The notes below the pieces were generated by a model. That model saw only the letters and a program-made list of their open reading frames with translations. It did not search any database and was not told the origin of the DNA. A DNA stretch of 64,000 bases. It comes from Haemophilus haemolyticus M19501. GTDB lineage: Bacteria > Pseudomonadota > Gammaproteobacteria > Enterobacterales > Pasteurellaceae. A program made the position numbers and the translations under genes. The stretch is taken from contig NZ_AFQO01000015.1 in the NCBI RefSeq assembly GCF_000222025.1, positions 124,001 to 188,000 of the forward strand, in the 5' to 3' direction. Of this stretch, positions 38,415-49,239 are shown piece after piece; position 1 is the stretch's first letter, and each line of letters opens with the position of its first letter.

Positions 38415-39026
38415 ATGAAAAAGATCTATAAAGCCTTAATCTCATCTTTACTTTTAAGCACTTCAATAAGCATTGCTTATGCAGAAACCCAATATGTTAC
38501 TGAAAATTTAAGTACTTTCTTACGCCGAGGTGCCGGTGAACAATTTAAGATTGCAGGTTCAATTCAAGCGGGCGAAGCGGTGAACGTATTAGATCGCCAA
38601 GGCAAATACACACTCATTCGCGACAATAAAAATCGTGAAGCTTGGATTTTAAATTCAGACTTAAGTAGCACGCCAAGTAGTAAAGAAGAAAATCCAAAAT
38701 TAAAAGCTCAAGTTCAAGAATTAACCTTAAAACTTAGTCGTTTAGATGGCGATTGGCAACAGCGTACCGTCGAAATGCAACGTCGAACCAAACAAGCTGA
38801 GCAACAAAGTGCGGATCTTTTAGAACAAAATTCACAATTGAAACGTGAACTTGAAATGACCAAAAATAAAAATCGTGATTTAGAAGCGATGCTTGATGCA
38901 GGTAAACGAGAAATTGCGATCCAATGGTTTATTTATGGCGGTTCAGTATTGGGCGTAGGCTTACTCTTCGGCTTGCTTATTCCTTATGTATTACCAAAAC
39001 GTCGCCGTCGTGATGGTTGGGTATAA
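38415..39026 (+). CDS. YgiM-like SH3-domain membrane protein
   Basis: The 203-residue protein has a signal peptide (to about residue 24), a bacterial SH3 domain (YVTENLSTFLRRGAGEQFKIAGSIQAGEAVNVLDR), a coiled coil (about 95-165), and a C-terminal membrane helix followed by KRRRRDGW. This is the TIGR04211/YgiM architecture. It is next to cca, as in E. coli. Function unknown, probably cell-wall related. Confidence 0.87.
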   Translation: MKKIYKALISSLLLSTSISIAYAETQYVTENLSTFLRRGAGEQFKIAGSIQAGEAVNVLDRQGKYTLIRDNKNREAWILNSDLSSTPSSKEENPKLKAQVQELTLKLSRLDGDWQQRTVEMQRRTKQAEQQSADLLEQNSQLKRELEMTKNKNRDLEAMLDAGKREIAIQWFIYGGSVLGVGLLFGLLIPYVLPKRRRRDGWV

Positions 39027-39032
39027 TCACGA

Positions 39033-40289
39033 ATGAAAGTTTATTTGGTTGGTGGAGCTGTTCGCGATCAATTATTGGGTTTACCCGTAAAAGATCGTGA
39101 TTGGATTGTAGTTGGCGCAGACCCCGCTACGCTACTCTCTCTCGGTTATCAACAAGTAGGCAAGGATTTTCCGGTTTTTCTCAATCCTAAAACGAAAGAA
39201 GAATATGCGCTTGCCCGAACGGAACGTAAATCTAGCTCAGGTTACACTGGCTTTATTTGTGATTTCTCCCCAACAATCACATTAGAACAAGATTTAATTC
39301 GACGAGATCTCACCATTAACGCGATGGCTCAAAGAGAAGACGGTGAAATTATCGATCCTTATGGTGGAAAACAAGATTTAGAAAATCGAATTTTGCGCCA
39401 TATTTCTCCCGCTTTTTCAGAAGACCCTTTACGAGTATTACGCGTAGCACGCTTTGCAGCCCGTTATCATTCCCTCGGTTTTAAAATCGCATCGGAAACT
39501 CTATCCCTAATGGCAGAACTTGCCCAATCGGGAGAATTACAATATCTCACGGCGGAACGCGTTTGGCTAGAAACAGAAAAAGCCTTAAACGAAAAAAATC
39601 CTGAAATTTATTTTGAAACCTTACATAAAACAGGCGCATTAAGCGTTTTATTTCCTGAAATCGATGCCCTTTATGGTGTGCCAAATCCAGTAAAACATCA
39701 TCCAGAAGTGGATAGTTTTATTCATACCATGTTGGTATTAAAACAAGCGGTTAATTTGACTGAAAATAACCCTATCCTAAATAAAAGTGCGGTCCGTTTT
39801 GCCGCAATTTGTCATGATCTTGGCAAGGCTCTTACACCTCAAAATATTATTCCTCATCATTATGGGCATGAACAAGCTGGCATAAAACCAACGAGATCAT
39901 TGTGCAAACGCTTGAAAGTTCCAAGTTATTTTCAAGAACTTGCAGAACTGACTTGTGAATTTCACACGCATATTCACCAAGCCTTTGAGCTTCGAGCTGA
40001 AACCGTCATAACGTTGTTTAATCGTTTTGATGTGTGGAGAAAACCACAACGCTTTCAAGAATTTCTACAAGTATGTCTAGCTGATACTCGAGGTAGAACA
40101 GGTTTTGAAAATAAAGACTATCCACAAATAGATTACATCAATCAATTATTACAAGCGGCAAATGAAGTAGATGTACAGCAAGTTATTGCAGATGGATTTG
40201 AGAAACAAGAAATCAGAAATGAATTGACGAAACGAAGAATCTTAGCGGTTAAACAAACAAAAGCGAATTACCAAAAAATTAACAAATAA
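39033..40289 (+). CDS. cca: CCA-adding tRNA nucleotidyltransferase
   Basis: The 418-residue enzyme opens with the nucleotidyltransferase motif [19 protein letters not shown], then [22 protein letters not shown], and an HD domain ([27 protein letters not shown]). The HD domain provides phosphatase activity in E. coli-type Cca. All tRNA genes seen here encode CCA, so it serves mainly repair. It lies 6 bases after ygiM. Confidence 0.96.
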   Translation: MKVYLVGGAVRDQLLGLPVKDRDWIVVGADPATLLSLGYQQVGKDFPVFLNPKTKEEYALARTERKSSSGYTGFICDFSPTITLEQDLIRRDLTINAMAQREDGEIIDPYGGKQDLENRILRHISPAFSEDPLRVLRVARFAARYHSLGFKIASETLSLMAELAQSGELQYLTAERVWLETEKALNEKNPEIYFETLHKTGALSVLFPEIDALYGVPNPVKHHPEVDSFIHTMLVLKQAVNLTENNPILNKSAVRFAAICHDLGKALTPQNIIPHHYGHEQAGIKPTRSLCKRLKVPSYFQELAELTCEFHTHIHQAFELRAETVITLFNRFDVWRKPQRFQEFLQVCLADTRGRTGFENKDYPQIDYINQLLQAANEVDVQQVIADGFEKQEIRNELTKRRILAVKQTKANYQKINK

Positions 40290-40344
40290 AAGTAACTTTA
40301 CTCAATTAAACTAAATCCTTAAAATACGCAAGCTTATTAACTTG

Positions 40345-40974
40345 ATGAATAATATGAAAACGTTTAAATTTCTCACCGCACTTTTTGTAACCAGCATACT
40401 AACTGCCTGTACAATGGATGCTGAACGTCCAGTTAACGTGCAATATATCGATAAAACGGATGCCACATGGCAACAGCATCTACAAAAGATTCAAAAAATT
40501 CAATCCTATCAAGCTAAAGGACAAATTGGTTATATCAGTCCTACAGAACGCTTTTCTAGCCGCTTTGAATGGCAATACCAAAATCCAAAATCTTATACGC
40601 TTAAACTCTATTCTTTAATCAGTAAATCTACCCTTTGGATTCAAATGCATCAAAGCGGGATGACAATTTCCGATAACAACGGCAATCAACAATCTGCAGC
40701 CAATGCCAAACTGCTATTACAAGAGATCATTGGCATGGATGTGCCATTAGAACATTTAGCTTATTGGCTGAAAGGCCAACCGGCAATAAACGCGGATTAT
40801 CAAGTTGGCACCAACCATTTACTTGGCGCATTTACTTATCATGTGGATGGTTCTCAATGGACAGCAGATTATCTCACTTATCACTCAAATAATTCGATGC
40901 CTGAAAATATTTTGCTAAAAAATGACAGCACGAAACAAACTCTAAAAATTCGCGTGGATGAGTGGATTTACTAA
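40345..40974 (+). CDS. lolB: LolB, outer-membrane lipoprotein receptor
   Basis: The 209-residue product has a lipoprotein signal with lipobox ILTAC and the LolB fold ([56 protein letters not shown]). It receives lipoproteins from LolA and inserts them in the outer membrane. A TTG one codon earlier and an ATG three codons later are alternatives. Its stop overlaps the ispE ATG by one base. An uptake core (40375-40383) encodes LTALF in the signal peptide. Confidence 0.94.
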   Translation: MNNMKTFKFLTALFVTSILTACTMDAERPVNVQYIDKTDATWQQHLQKIQKIQSYQAKGQIGYISPTERFSSRFEWQYQNPKSYTLKLYSLISKSTLWIQMHQSGMTISDNNGNQQSAANAKLLLQEIIGMDVPLEHLAYWLKGQPAINADYQVGTNHLLGAFTYHVDGSQWTADYLTYHSNNSMPENILLKNDSTKQTLKIRVDEWIY

Positions 40975-41927
40975 TGAATACATTAATGAAATCACATCAA
41001 TTTTCTACCGCACTTTGTCAAAATACAACACAATCAAATGGGAAGCCATTGCGCTTCCCTAGCCCAGCCAAACTGAATTTATTTCTTTATATCAACGGAA
41101 AATTGCCAAACGGCTATCATGAATTACAAACACTTTTCCAATTTTTAGATTTCGGCGATTGGTTAGAAATGAGTATTCGAGAAGAAGATAATCAAATTAC
41201 TTTAACCCCAGAAATTCCAAATCTAAAAACGGAAGATAATCTAATTTATCGAGCAGCAAAACTTTTACAAGAAAAAGCCAATATTCAATTGGGTGCAAAT
41301 ATTCATTTAGACAAAATTCTTCCAATGGGAGGCGGTGTTGGTGGTGGTTCATCCAATGCAGCAACCGCATTGGTCGCGTTAAATTATTTATGGCAAGCCA
41401 ATTTATCCATTGATAAACTGGCAAAATTAGGATTAACACTAGGCGCTGATGTGCCAATATTTGTACATGGACACGCTGCTTTTGCTGAAGGTGTTGGGGA
41501 AAAAATCACTTATTGTGAACCTACCGAAAAATGGTTTGTTGTATTAAAACCCGATGATTCAATATCGACGGCTGTGATATTTCAAGATCCAAATTTACCA
41601 CGTAATACACCGAAAAAATCTCTAGAACAACTTTTGAGTGAACCTTATGTAAACGATTGCGAAAAAGTTGTGATAAATCATTATTCAAACGTTGAAAAAG
41701 CGCTAAACTGGTTGCTACAATATGCGCCGGCAAGATTAACAGGAACGGGAGCATGTGTTTTTGCTGAATTTGATAATGAAGCAGAAGCGCAAGCGGTATT
41801 TAGACAAAAACCAGAAGAATTTTTTGGCTTCGTCGCTAAAGGACTCAATGTTTCTCCCTTGCACTCAATGTTGAAGCAGCTATCATCAACTTATACTCAT
41901 CGACAATCTAAACCTGAGGTTTTATAA
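40974..41927 (+). CDS. ispE: 4-diphosphocytidyl-2-C-methyl-D-erythritol kinase
   Basis: The 317-residue GHMP kinase has [22 protein letters not shown], the phosphate loop [17 protein letters not shown], and the third motif [12 protein letters not shown]. It phosphorylates the CDP-ME intermediate of isoprenoid synthesis. The start could also be four codons later (MKSHQF). The order lolB-ispE-prs is the conserved gammaproteobacterial arrangement; prs follows after one base. Confidence 0.95.
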   Translation: MNTLMKSHQFSTALCQNTTQSNGKPLRFPSPAKLNLFLYINGKLPNGYHELQTLFQFLDFGDWLEMSIREEDNQITLTPEIPNLKTEDNLIYRAAKLLQEKANIQLGANIHLDKILPMGGGVGGGSSNAATALVALNYLWQANLSIDKLAKLGLTLGADVPIFVHGHAAFAEGVGEKITYCEPTEKWFVVLKPDDSISTAVIFQDPNLPRNTPKKSLEQLLSEPYVNDCEKVVINHYSNVEKALNWLLQYAPARLTGTGACVFAEFDNEAEAQAVFRQKPEEFFGFVAKGLNVSPLHSMLKQLSSTYTHRQSKPEVL

Positions 41928-41928
41928 A

Positions 41929-42876
41929 ATGCCTGACATTAAACTCTTCGCGGGTAATGCAACACCTGAACTTGCAAAACGTATTTCTGAACGTTTATAT
42001 ATTTCACTAGGCGATGCAACGGTCGCACGTTTCAGCGATGGTGAAATTCAAGTTCAAATCAATGAAAATGTGCGTGGTGCGGATGTATTTATCATCCAAT
42101 CAACTTGTGCGCCAACCAATGATAACTTGATGGAATTGATTGTGATGGTAGATGCATTACGTCGAGCATCTGCTGGTCGTATTACTGCCGTGATTCCTTA
42201 TTTCGGCTATGCTCGCCAAGATCGTCGTGTTCGTTCTGCTCGTGTACCAATTACCGCTAAAGTTGTAGCTGATTTACTTTCAACTGTTGGTATTGACCGT
42301 GTATTAACCTGCGACCTACACGCAGAACAAATCCAAGGTTTCTTTGATGTTCCAGTGGATAATGTATTTGGTTCTCCAGTTTTAATTCACGATATTTTGA
42401 AAAAATCTGATCTTGAAAACCCTATCGTTGTTTCTCCAGATATTGGCGGTGTTGTACGTGCTCGCGCTGTGGCTAAATTATTAAACGATACGGATATGGC
42501 TATTATTGACAAACGTCGCCCTCGTGCAAACGTAGCACAAGTAATGCATATTATCGGTGATGTTGCAGATCGTGATTGTATTTTGGTAGATGATATGATT
42601 GATACTGGCGGTACGCTTTGTAAAGCCGCTGAAGCATTAAAAGAACGTGGTGCAAAACGCGTTTTTGCTTATGCAACTCACGCTGTTTTCTCTGGTGCAG
42701 CAGCCAAAAACTTAGCCAGCGATGCCATTGATGAAGTTGTTGTTACCGATACTATTCCTCTATCAGAAGAAATGCAAGCGATCGGTAAAGTTCGTGTATT
42801 AACACTTTCTTCTATGCTAGCTGAAGCCATTCGTCGCATTAGCAACGAAGAATCTATTTCTGCGATGTTTAACTAA
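41929..42876 (+). CDS. prs: Ribose-phosphate pyrophosphokinase
   Basis: The 315-residue enzyme has the flexible-loop [18 protein letters not shown], the catalytic [12 protein letters not shown] and the PRPP-binding loop [14 protein letters not shown]. It makes PRPP for nucleotides, His and Trp. The gene ends at a bidirectional hairpin shared with convergent tyrS. Confidence 0.97.
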   Translation: MPDIKLFAGNATPELAKRISERLYISLGDATVARFSDGEIQVQINENVRGADVFIIQSTCAPTNDNLMELIVMVDALRRASAGRITAVIPYFGYARQDRRVRSARVPITAKVVADLLSTVGIDRVLTCDLHAEQIQGFFDVPVDNVFGSPVLIHDILKKSDLENPIVVSPDIGGVVRARAVAKLLNDTDMAIIDKRRPRANVAQVMHIIGDVADRDCILVDDMIDTGGTLCKAAEALKERGAKRVFAYATHAVFSGAAAKNLASDAIDEVVVTDTIPLSEEMQAIGKVRVLTLSSMLAEAIRRISNEESISAMFN

Positions 42877-42894
42877 ATTAAAATTTCAATAAAA

Positions 42895-42933
42895 AATACC
42901 GCACTTTTATTGCCAAAGTGCGGTATTTTTTTA
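42895..42933. terminator. Bidirectional inverted uptake-signal terminator between prs and tyrS
   Basis: AATACCGCACTTT (42895-42907) pairs with AAAGTGCGGTATT (42915-42927). T and A runs on both sides suit both converging genes. Confidence 0.88.
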
Positions 42934-42958
42934 TTTACTTTATTTAACTGTATCTACT

Positions 42959-44146
42959 TTATTCAACCGTTACACGCGCAAATTTTCGTTTACCCACTTG
43001 GTAAACATTTGTGCCTTTTGGTGCATTGTCTTTCACGTTATCGACTTTTTCGCCGTTGATTTTCACGCCGCCTTGTTGAGCAGAGCGAATTGCTTCTGAA
43101 GTGGAAGGCACAAGTCCCGCTTCTTTTAATAAAGTAGCTAAACCTATTTCGCCAGAAAACGTAAATTCAGGCATTTCATCAGGCATTGCGCCTTTTTGGA
43201 AACGATTAATAAATTCTTGTTCTGCTGCATTTGCTGCTGCTTCGTTGTGGAAACGTGCAATTAATTCTTTTGCTAATAAGATTTTTACATCACGTGGATT
43301 TTTTCCGTTTTCTACTTCCGATTTTAATTGTGCAATTTCGCTTAATGGGCGGAATGAAAGAAGATTATACCAATCCCACATCAGTTCATCGGAAATGGAC
43401 ATCACTTTACCGAACATATCGCTTGGTGCTTCTGTTACGCCGATATAGTTACCAAGTGATTTGGACATTTTTTTCTCGCCATCTAAGCCAACGAGCAATG
43501 GAAGTGTAATCGCAACCTGTGGTTTTTTGCCTGCTGATTTTTGTAGTTCACGACCAACAAGTAAGTTGAATTTTTGGTCTGTACCACCTAATTCCACATC
43601 TGCATCTAATGCAACGGAATCGTAGCCTTGTAGTAATGGGTAAATAAATTCATGGATGGCAATAGGTTGGTTATTACCAAAGCGTTTTTTGAAGTCATCA
43701 CGTTCAAGCATACGCGCAACCGTGTAGTTGCTTGCAAGGCGAATCATACCTTCCGTACCAAGTTTGCTTAACCATTCAGAGTTGAAGACGATTTTGGTTT
43801 TTTGTGGATCGAGAATTTTATAAATTTGCTCTTTATAGGTTTCAGCATTACGCAATACATCTTCACGGCTAAGTGGAGGACGTGTGGCATTTTTGCCCGA
43901 TGGATCGCCCACCATTCCAGTAAAATCGCCAATTAAGAAATAGACTTCATGACCGAGTTGTTGAAATTGACGTAATTTGTTTAATACAACAGTATGTCCT
44001 AAATGAATATCTGGTGCGGTTGGATCTGCGCCTAATTTTACTTTTAATGGGCGATTTTCTTTCAGTTTTTCGATTAAATCCGCTTCTGAAAGGATTTCAT
44101 CAGTACCACGCTTTAGTTCCGCGAGAACGGTATTAATGTCAGTCAT
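42959..44146 (-). CDS. tyrS: Tyrosyl-tRNA synthetase
   Basis: The 395-residue class I enzyme has HLGHT as its HIGH motif, [13 protein letters not shown], the [19 protein letters not shown] tyrosine pocket, KMSKS, and a C-terminal S4 RNA-binding domain ([14 protein letters not shown]). It is shorter than the E. coli 424-residue enzyme and looks like the TyrZ-type branch, an observation based on length and motif form. Confidence 0.96.
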   Translation of the reverse strand: MTDINTVLAELKRGTDEILSEADLIEKLKENRPLKVKLGADPTAPDIHLGHTVVLNKLRQFQQLGHEVYFLIGDFTGMVGDPSGKNATRPPLSREDVLRNAETYKEQIYKILDPQKTKIVFNSEWLSKLGTEGMIRLASNYTVARMLERDDFKKRFGNNQPIAIHEFIYPLLQGYDSVALDADVELGGTDQKFNLLVGRELQKSAGKKPQVAITLPLLVGLDGEKKMSKSLGNYIGVTEAPSDMFGKVMSISDELMWDWYNLLSFRPLSEIAQLKSEVENGKNPRDVKILLAKELIARFHNEAAANAAEQEFINRFQKGAMPDEMPEFTFSGEIGLATLLKEAGLVPSTSEAIRSAQQGGVKINGEKVDNVKDNAPKGTNVYQVGKRKFARVTVE

Positions 44147-44207
44147 TATTATTTCCTAAATTATGTTTTAAAGGTTTTATTATAGGGATTCTTAGCAATT
44201 TGTGAAT

Positions 44208-44277
44208 AAAAAAAACGCCTATTTGTGGGGAAATAGGCGGGAATGTTGGAGTGATTATCTAATATTGTTGTTGGAAT
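44208..44277 (-). ncRNA. Candidate Fur-repressed small RNA (about 70 nt), possibly HrrF
   Basis: Minus strand TTGACA-17-TATCAT (44307-44312 and 44284-44289) predicts a start at A44277. A perfect 9-bp stem CGCCTATTT/AAATAGGCG (44216-44239) followed by eight T ends the RNA near 44208. Two near-perfect Fur boxes cover the promoter. The 70-base transcript has no start codon with a frame of any length; it has single-stranded AACAACAA and CACTCC stretches before the terminator, as Hfq-dependent RNAs often do. An iron-responsive RNA named HrrF is known in H. influenzae; I cannot confirm this is it. Confidence 0.65.
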
Positions 44278-44283
44278 GATTAG

Positions 44284-44335
44284 ATGATAATTGTTATCAA
44301 TAACCTTGTCAATAACTAAATGAAAATAATTATCA
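44284..44335 (-). promoter_or_regulatory. Promoter with two Fur boxes for the candidate small RNA
   Basis: TGATAATTGTTATCA (44285-44299) overlaps the -10 element, and TGAAAATAATTATCA (44321-44335) lies upstream of the -35. Each matches the 7-1-7 Fur consensus TGATAATNATTATCA at 13 of 14 defined positions. TTGACA is a perfect -35. Confidence 0.7.
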
Positions 44336-44343
44336 AAAAAATA

Positions 44344-45060
44344 TTATTTTATATAAGGCACCGATTCTGTCAAAGAAAGTGCGGTAGGAATTTCATTAGA
44401 AATTTCAAATTGTCCCGCATAAGCATAGGCTTCAACACCTTGTTCCATTGCTTCTTTTAATAAGCGATCATATTCAGGATCAATATATTCCGCGATTTTG
44501 AAGCGATCAAAACCATTATGTAACCCAGCAAACAGCACTACTGCTCGATGACCTTGTTTTTTCATTGCCAATAATTCTCGAACGTGTTTTTGTCCACGCG
44601 TAGTAACCGCATCGGGAAACATACCTAAATTTCCTTTCACTAAAGTGATTGATTTCACTTCTACATAACAATCAGGCAAACCCTCGCCTTTTAGTAAGAA
44701 ATCAATGCGGCTATTTTCCTCACCGTATTTCACTTCAGGGTAAATTTCATCATACATTGCCAATTCTTTGATTTGCTTATTTTGCAATGCTTCAAAGACA
44801 AGCTGATTAGAACGATGGGTATTGATACAGCAAAGTTGTCCATTTGCGAGTTGAGTGAGTTCCCAAGAATGGGGATATTTTCGAGTTTGACTATCGGAAT
44901 GTGAATACCAAATGGTATCGCCTTTTTCACCGCAGCCAGTCATCGCACCTGTATTGGCGCAATGAATTGTCATCACATCACCTGTTGGCAATTCAATATC
45001 CGCAAGAAAGCGTTTGTAACGACGAATTAATTTTGCCGATTGTAAAGCTGGAAGTTGCAT
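44344..45060 (-). CDS. sfsA: SfsA, sugar-fermentation stimulation protein homologue
   Basis: The 238-residue protein has [57 protein letters not shown] and [11 protein letters not shown]. The C-terminal part has a nuclease-like (PD-(D/E)XK) fold with an acidic triad D, E, K in the DF...EVKS block, and an N-terminal OB fold. Function is unclear despite its name. It lies 8 bases after the hmrM stop. Confidence 0.92.
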
Positions 45061-45068
45061 AAAGTTCC

Positions 45069-46463
45069 TTATTTAAGTTTTTCTAAACGTTGTAAAATAG
45101 CGTTATCGCTCATAGCTTGCATTTTTTTCATTCTCAAAGAAAGCAAGATTGCGGCGAAAGTGAGTGAGACCACAAAGGCAATCCAGAAACCTTTCGCATC
45201 AATGTGTGGCACAAGCCAATCTGTACGACCGAGCGTATAACCAAGTGGCACACCAATTACCCAATAAGAGAAAAGGGTAATGTATAAAATGACTTTAGTA
45301 TCTTTATAGCCCCGTAAAATGCCACCAACTACCATTTGAACGGTATCTGAAAATTGATAAAGTGCGGCAAATAATAATAAATTTGCCGCTATGACGATGA
45401 CAATTTCATCGGTTACGAAAATAGAGGCAATTTCATAACGGAAGAAAATCGTAATTAATGCGGTAATGATTGTCACCGTTAGCCCTAATAATAATGCGGC
45501 ATAGCCCATTTTTTTCGCATTTTGTGGTGAACCAGCTCCCAATGCTTGTCCGACTAAAATCGTTGTTGCCATACCAATTGACAGGGGGAACATAAAAATG
45601 AAAGAGCTGGTATTCAATGTAATTTGATGGCTCGCCACAATAGCTGAGCCTAGCGGAGAAAGCATTAACGAAGTGAGGGCAAATAACGCCACTTCACAAC
45701 AAAGTGCAATAGCAATGGGCAAGCCTAAACGCAGTAGTTTTTTAAGGGTTTTGGGATTCGGCATTTCAATTAATTGGCTAAATACTTTTAGCGAACGTTC
45801 TTGGGTATTCGTGTAGGAATAGAACATCATCATTAAGCACATTGCCCAGTTCACAATCGCTGTCGCAATACCACAGCCCACTGCACCAAAAGCAGGCATG
45901 CCAAATTTTCCATAAATAAAAATGTAATTAAGCGGAATATTCAGCAGTAAACCTAAAAAGGTAATGACCATTGCAGGCTTGGTTTTGGCAATCCCATCAT
46001 TTAAACAACGAAAATTAATCAGCATTAAATAAGCAGGTAATCCCCACAACATGGCGTGTAAATAATCGCGTGCTAAATCTGACATTTTGCTTTCCATTTG
46101 CATATATTGCAGCGGGATTTCACAGAAATAAATCAGCAAACCTAAAGGAATACTCACGCCTAACACAATCCAAATACCTTGGCGAACTTGATGGGCAATG
46201 CGATGGCGTTGGCCAGAACCGTTTAGGTAAGAAATAGTCGGTGGCAGCGCCAATAATAAACCTTGACCGAAAAGCACCAATGGCATCCAAATAGATGCGC
46301 CGACAGAAATCGCTGCCATATCAGTAGAACTCACTCGGCCAGCCATAATGGTATCCGCTAATCCCATTGAGTTTTGGGCGATTTGCGCTAACAAAATGGG
46401 TAAAGAGATTTTAATTAATTTTTTAATATCAGCGTGATATTGGGATAAAAGACCAAAATTCAT
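45069..46463 (-). CDS. hmrM: MATE-family multidrug efflux transporter (HmrM/NorM)
   Basis: The 464-residue protein has twelve hydrophobic segments and the MATE signature in both halves ([29 protein letters not shown] and [12 protein letters not shown]). H. influenzae HmrM exports dyes and drugs using Na+. It is divergent from ribE with 42 bases between starts and is followed by sfsA. Confidence 0.93.
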
Positions 46464-46505
46464 AAATTTGATATACTAAGAAAAATTTTTAGAAAAGGAG
46501 AAAAT

Positions 46506-47120
46506 ATGTTTACCGGAATTGTACAAGGCACAGCGCCTATTCATTCAATTACAGAAAAGGCTAATTTTAGAACACAAGTGGTAAAATTACCACCTGAAAT
46601 GCGTAAAGACTTAGAAATTGGCGCATCGGTGGCAAATAATGGTGTATGTTTAACCGTGACTGAAATTAACGGCGATCTCGTTAGCTTTGACCTCATGCAA
46701 GAAACCTTAAGAATTACGAATCTAGGCTTGTTGAAAGTAGGCGATCATGTGAATATCGAACGAGCCATGCAAATGGGAACCGAAATCGGCGGGCATTTGT
46801 TATCTGGTCATGTATATTGCACCGCAACCATTTCAGACATTATTGCCAGTGAAAACAACCGACAAATTTGGTTTGAACTGCCAAGCGCAGATGTAATGAA
46901 ATATATTTTAACGAAAGGATTTGTTGCCGTAGATGGTATTAGCCTCACTATTGGTGAAGTAAAAGGCACGCAATTCTGCGTGAATTTAATTCCTGAAACT
47001 TTGCAACGAACCTTAATGGGGCAACGTAAAGTGGGCGATATTGTGAATATTGAAATCGATCCGCAAACACAAGCCATAGTAAATACGGTGGAAAATTATT
47101 TAAAAGCGAGAAATTTATAG
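46506..47120 (+). CDS. ribE: Riboflavin synthase alpha subunit
   Basis: The 204-residue protein has the duplicated lumazine-binding fold: [12 protein letters not shown] with NNGVCLTVT and FDLMQETLR in the first half, and GGHLLSGHV with [10 protein letters not shown] and [10 protein letters not shown] in the second. It dismutates two lumazine molecules to riboflavin. Also called ribC in E. coli. The short leader shows no FMN riboswitch. Confidence 0.96.
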   Translation: MFTGIVQGTAPIHSITEKANFRTQVVKLPPEMRKDLEIGASVANNGVCLTVTEINGDLVSFDLMQETLRITNLGLLKVGDHVNIERAMQMGTEIGGHLLSGHVYCTATISDIIASENNRQIWFELPSADVMKYILTKGFVAVDGISLTIGEVKGTQFCVNLIPETLQRTLMGQRKVGDIVNIEIDPQTQAIVNTVENYLKARNL

Positions 47121-47131
47121 TCTATTGAAAT

Positions 47132-47176
47132 AAAAGAGCGGTTAAAAAAACACAGAATTTTTTAACCGCTCTTTTG
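47132..47176. terminator. Bidirectional terminator between ribE and the DedA gene
   Basis: AAAAGAGCGGTTAAAAAA and its complement (to about 47175) form a long stem between convergent genes. The GAGCGGT core is a degenerate uptake signal. Confidence 0.8.
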
Positions 47177-47190
47177 TTTGATTACTTTGC

Positions 47191-47787
47191 TTATTTTTTC
47201 GATTTTTTCCATTTCCAGAAAAGAAATAGGGCAAGTAAAGCGATAAGCACATAAATCACTATTTGGCCTTTTTGAATTTGAGCATGTAACCAGTCTAAAT
47301 TTTTTGCGCCCAGTTCGCCTAAATATACCCAAATTGGCACAGAAATAATGGCAGCACAGAAATCAATTAAGACAAAACGTGTGTAACTTACACGGCGAGT
47401 AATGCCAGAGACCATATAAATTGGAGCACGCAAACCAGGTAAAAAACGTGCGACAAATAACACTCGGTTGCCATATTGGCTGAATTTTTCACGCACCATT
47501 CTTAAACGTTGTAATGTCACGATTTTACGCATTGGGCGGAAACGTAAAATTTTTGTGCCATAAATACGACCAAGCCAATACATGCTAGAATCGCCCGCAA
47601 GTACACCAATCATACTGACTAGCAACATCAAATGTGAATTAACGCTTTCTGGATAAAGCCCAGCAATGACACCGCCAGAAACTAACGTAATGTCCTCAGG
47701 AATCGGCACACCAAATCCGCAAATAATTAAAACAAAAAGAACAGCCCAATAGCCGTAATCAGTAAAAAATCCAATTAGAAATTCCAT
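47191..47787 (-). CDS. DedA-family membrane protein
   Basis: The 198-residue protein has an N-terminal amphipathic region, the DedA motif FGVPIPEDITLVSGG, GDSSMYWLGRIYG, and the arginine-rich FVARFLPGLRAPIYMVSG. Several helices follow, ending WKWKKSKK. DedA proteins act in undecaprenyl-phosphate or lipid flipping and membrane homeostasis. Confidence 0.9.
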   Translation of the reverse strand: MEFLIGFFTDYGYWAVLFVLIICGFGVPIPEDITLVSGGVIAGLYPESVNSHLMLLVSMIGVLAGDSSMYWLGRIYGTKILRFRPMRKIVTLQRLRMVREKFSQYGNRVLFVARFLPGLRAPIYMVSGITRRVSYTRFVLIDFCAAIISVPIWVYLGELGAKNLDWLHAQIQKGQIVIYVLIALLALFLFWKWKKSKK

Positions 47788-47872
47788 AATCTTCCTACTT
47801 TATTTTTTAATGAATATCGTAAAAAACTGCTAAGCATTCTAATCTTTTCAGGGTAAAAAACCTAGAAAAAGT

Positions 47873-47901
47873 TTGCTTTGAAAAGAGGGATATTCTATAA
47901 T
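47873..47901 (+). promoter_or_regulatory. rplY promoter
   Basis: TTGCTT (47873-47878), 17 bases, TATAAT (47896-47901). It gives a structured leader of about 105 bases. Confidence 0.7.
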
Positions 47902-47906
47902 TCACC

Positions 47907-47978
47907 GTCTCAAAGCGTGGCTCAGTGCTTGTCTTTGAGACCAATATTTGGAAAATTGCTGGGTCGCCTGCAATTTTC
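47907..47978 (+). promoter_or_regulatory. rplY leader, probable L25 autoregulatory RNA
   Basis: Two hairpins lie in the 5' leader: GTCTCAAAG/CTTTGAGAC (47907-47915 and 47933-47941) and GAAAATTGC/GCAATTTTC (47951-47959 and 47970-47978). A T-rich stretch follows the second. Two-hairpin leaders bound by L25 are described for gammaproteobacterial rplY. The loop of the second hairpin, TGGGTCGCCT, may be the 5S-like mimic. Confidence 0.65.
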
Positions 47979-48012
47979 TTTCTTTTAACATTAATTTAAA
48001 GAGAACATTAAA

Positions 48013-48300
48013 ATGGCATTTAAATTTAACGCTGAAGTTCGTACAGCGCAAGGTAAGGGTGCGAGCCGCCGCCTGCGTCATAGTGGTCAAATTCCTGCAA
48101 TCGTTTACGGTGGCAGCGAAGAGCCAGTTTCAATCATCTTAAACCATGATGAATTAAACAACGCGCAAGCACATGAATCTTTCTATTCTGAAGTAATCAC
48201 TTTAGTGATCGGTGGTAAAGAAGTTGCAGTTAAAGTACAAGCAATGCAACGTCACCCATTCAAACCAAAATTGGTTCACATTGACTTCAAACGCGCGTAA
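48013..48300 (+). CDS. rplY: 50S ribosomal protein L25
   Basis: The 95-residue single-domain L25 starts [34 protein letters not shown] and ends [12 protein letters not shown]. It binds 5S rRNA. It lacks the CTC extension found in other bacteria, as expected for this group. A TTAAAGAGAAC site precedes the ATG. Confidence 0.97.
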   Translation: MAFKFNAEVRTAQGKGASRRLRHSGQIPAIVYGGSEEPVSIILNHDELNNAQAHESFYSEVITLVIGGKEVAVKVQAMQRHPFKPKLVHIDFKRA

Positions 48301-48322
48301 TTCACAAGTTTGAACAAAGTAA

Positions 48323-48353
48323 AAAAAGCTAAGATATCAGTCTTAGCTTTTTT
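48323..48353 (+). terminator. Terminator of rplY
   Basis: AAAAAGCTAAGA pairs with TCTTAGCTTTTT around TATCAG, followed by more T. Confidence 0.88.
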
Positions 48354-48394
48354 GTTCTGAGTATTTTAATTATTTCTCAATAAATACCTAAACT

Positions 48395-48967
48395 TTAATT
48401 TTTTATCAAATAACGTTTTAAATTTTCAACAACAAATTCTAATTCTGCTTTTCCATAGTTTGCCTGAAATTATAAAAAAATCACCCCAGCCTTTCGACAA
48501 GCCTCCCGTTTCACTGCATCACGCTTCGCCGCATTATCCTGATAATGTCCCTGCCCTTGATATTCAATTACTATTACGGCATAGCCGTTCTTATCTACAA
48601 TCAAAAAATCTACTCGTTTACTATTTATCGCAAAATGGGCCTCTTTATCTATTGATTCTAAAAACTCTCCCATTGAAACCTGAGTAAATAAACGGAACTC
48701 TTGATAACCTTTAGATAACAACTTTTCTAAACGAAGAAAAAGTTGATATTCACTCTTATTCATCAAGGCTTTTCTTTTATACTTACTCAATATGACGACA
48801 TCAAGATGATCATTTTTATTCACAATATTAATTTTGTTTTCTGTCGAAAGATAAAAACGACTCTTCTTTGCATTACGACGAGTTGATCTCGATTTAGATG
48901 AAAATAAGCCAATTAGAAATAAAATAACAAAAATGAAAATAATGATGTATTGTAAAGAAAATTCCAT
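48395..48967 (-). pseudogene. DUF2726 membrane-anchored protein broken by an in-frame stop
   Basis: The intact frame would give 190 residues. It has an N-terminal membrane helix (about 5-24), a basic linker, and a DUF2726 nuclease-like domain with FAINSKRVDFLIVDKNGY and VIVIEYQGQGHYQ, resembling a PD-(D/E)XK core. A TAA at 48470-48472 stops it after 165 residues (KAGVIFL). The same frame continues with FQANYGKAELEFVVENLKRYLIKN to a natural TAA at 48395. A change of one base (for example GAA to TAA) explains this. The truncated form keeps the catalytic-looking residues and could still function. Confidence 0.7.
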
Positions 48968-49118
48968 ATTGCTCTCCTAAATGAACAGGAAAACAAGATA
49001 GCATTAATAGAATATTACTTCATATTACAAATAAACGTGTTTGAGATCTGGATCGTAAAAACAACCTTAAATAAGGCAAAAACTAGCTTTTATTAGAACT
49101 ATGAGAATTTAAAAAATA

Positions 49119-49193
49119 TGGCTGGGGTACTAGGATTCGAACCTAGGGATGCCGAGATCAAAACCCGGTGCCTTACCGCTTGGCGATACCCCA
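49119..49193 (-). tRNA. tRNA-Gln (anticodon TTG), copy 2
   Basis: A 75-base cloverleaf with TGGGGTA/TACCCCA acceptor, anticodon arm CCGGG-TTTTGAT-CTCGG giving TTG, T loop TTCGAAT, and encoded CCA. The last gene of the tRNA operon; identical to the copy 46 bases upstream. Confidence 0.97.
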
Positions 49194-49239
49194 ACAGAGA
49201 AATCTTTAATTAGATATAAAGAAGATTTATTTGATAGTA

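Noticed and set aside
46464..46505. FMN riboswitch before ribE
   Set aside because: Only 42 bases separate ribE from divergent hmrM, far too short for an FMN aptamer.
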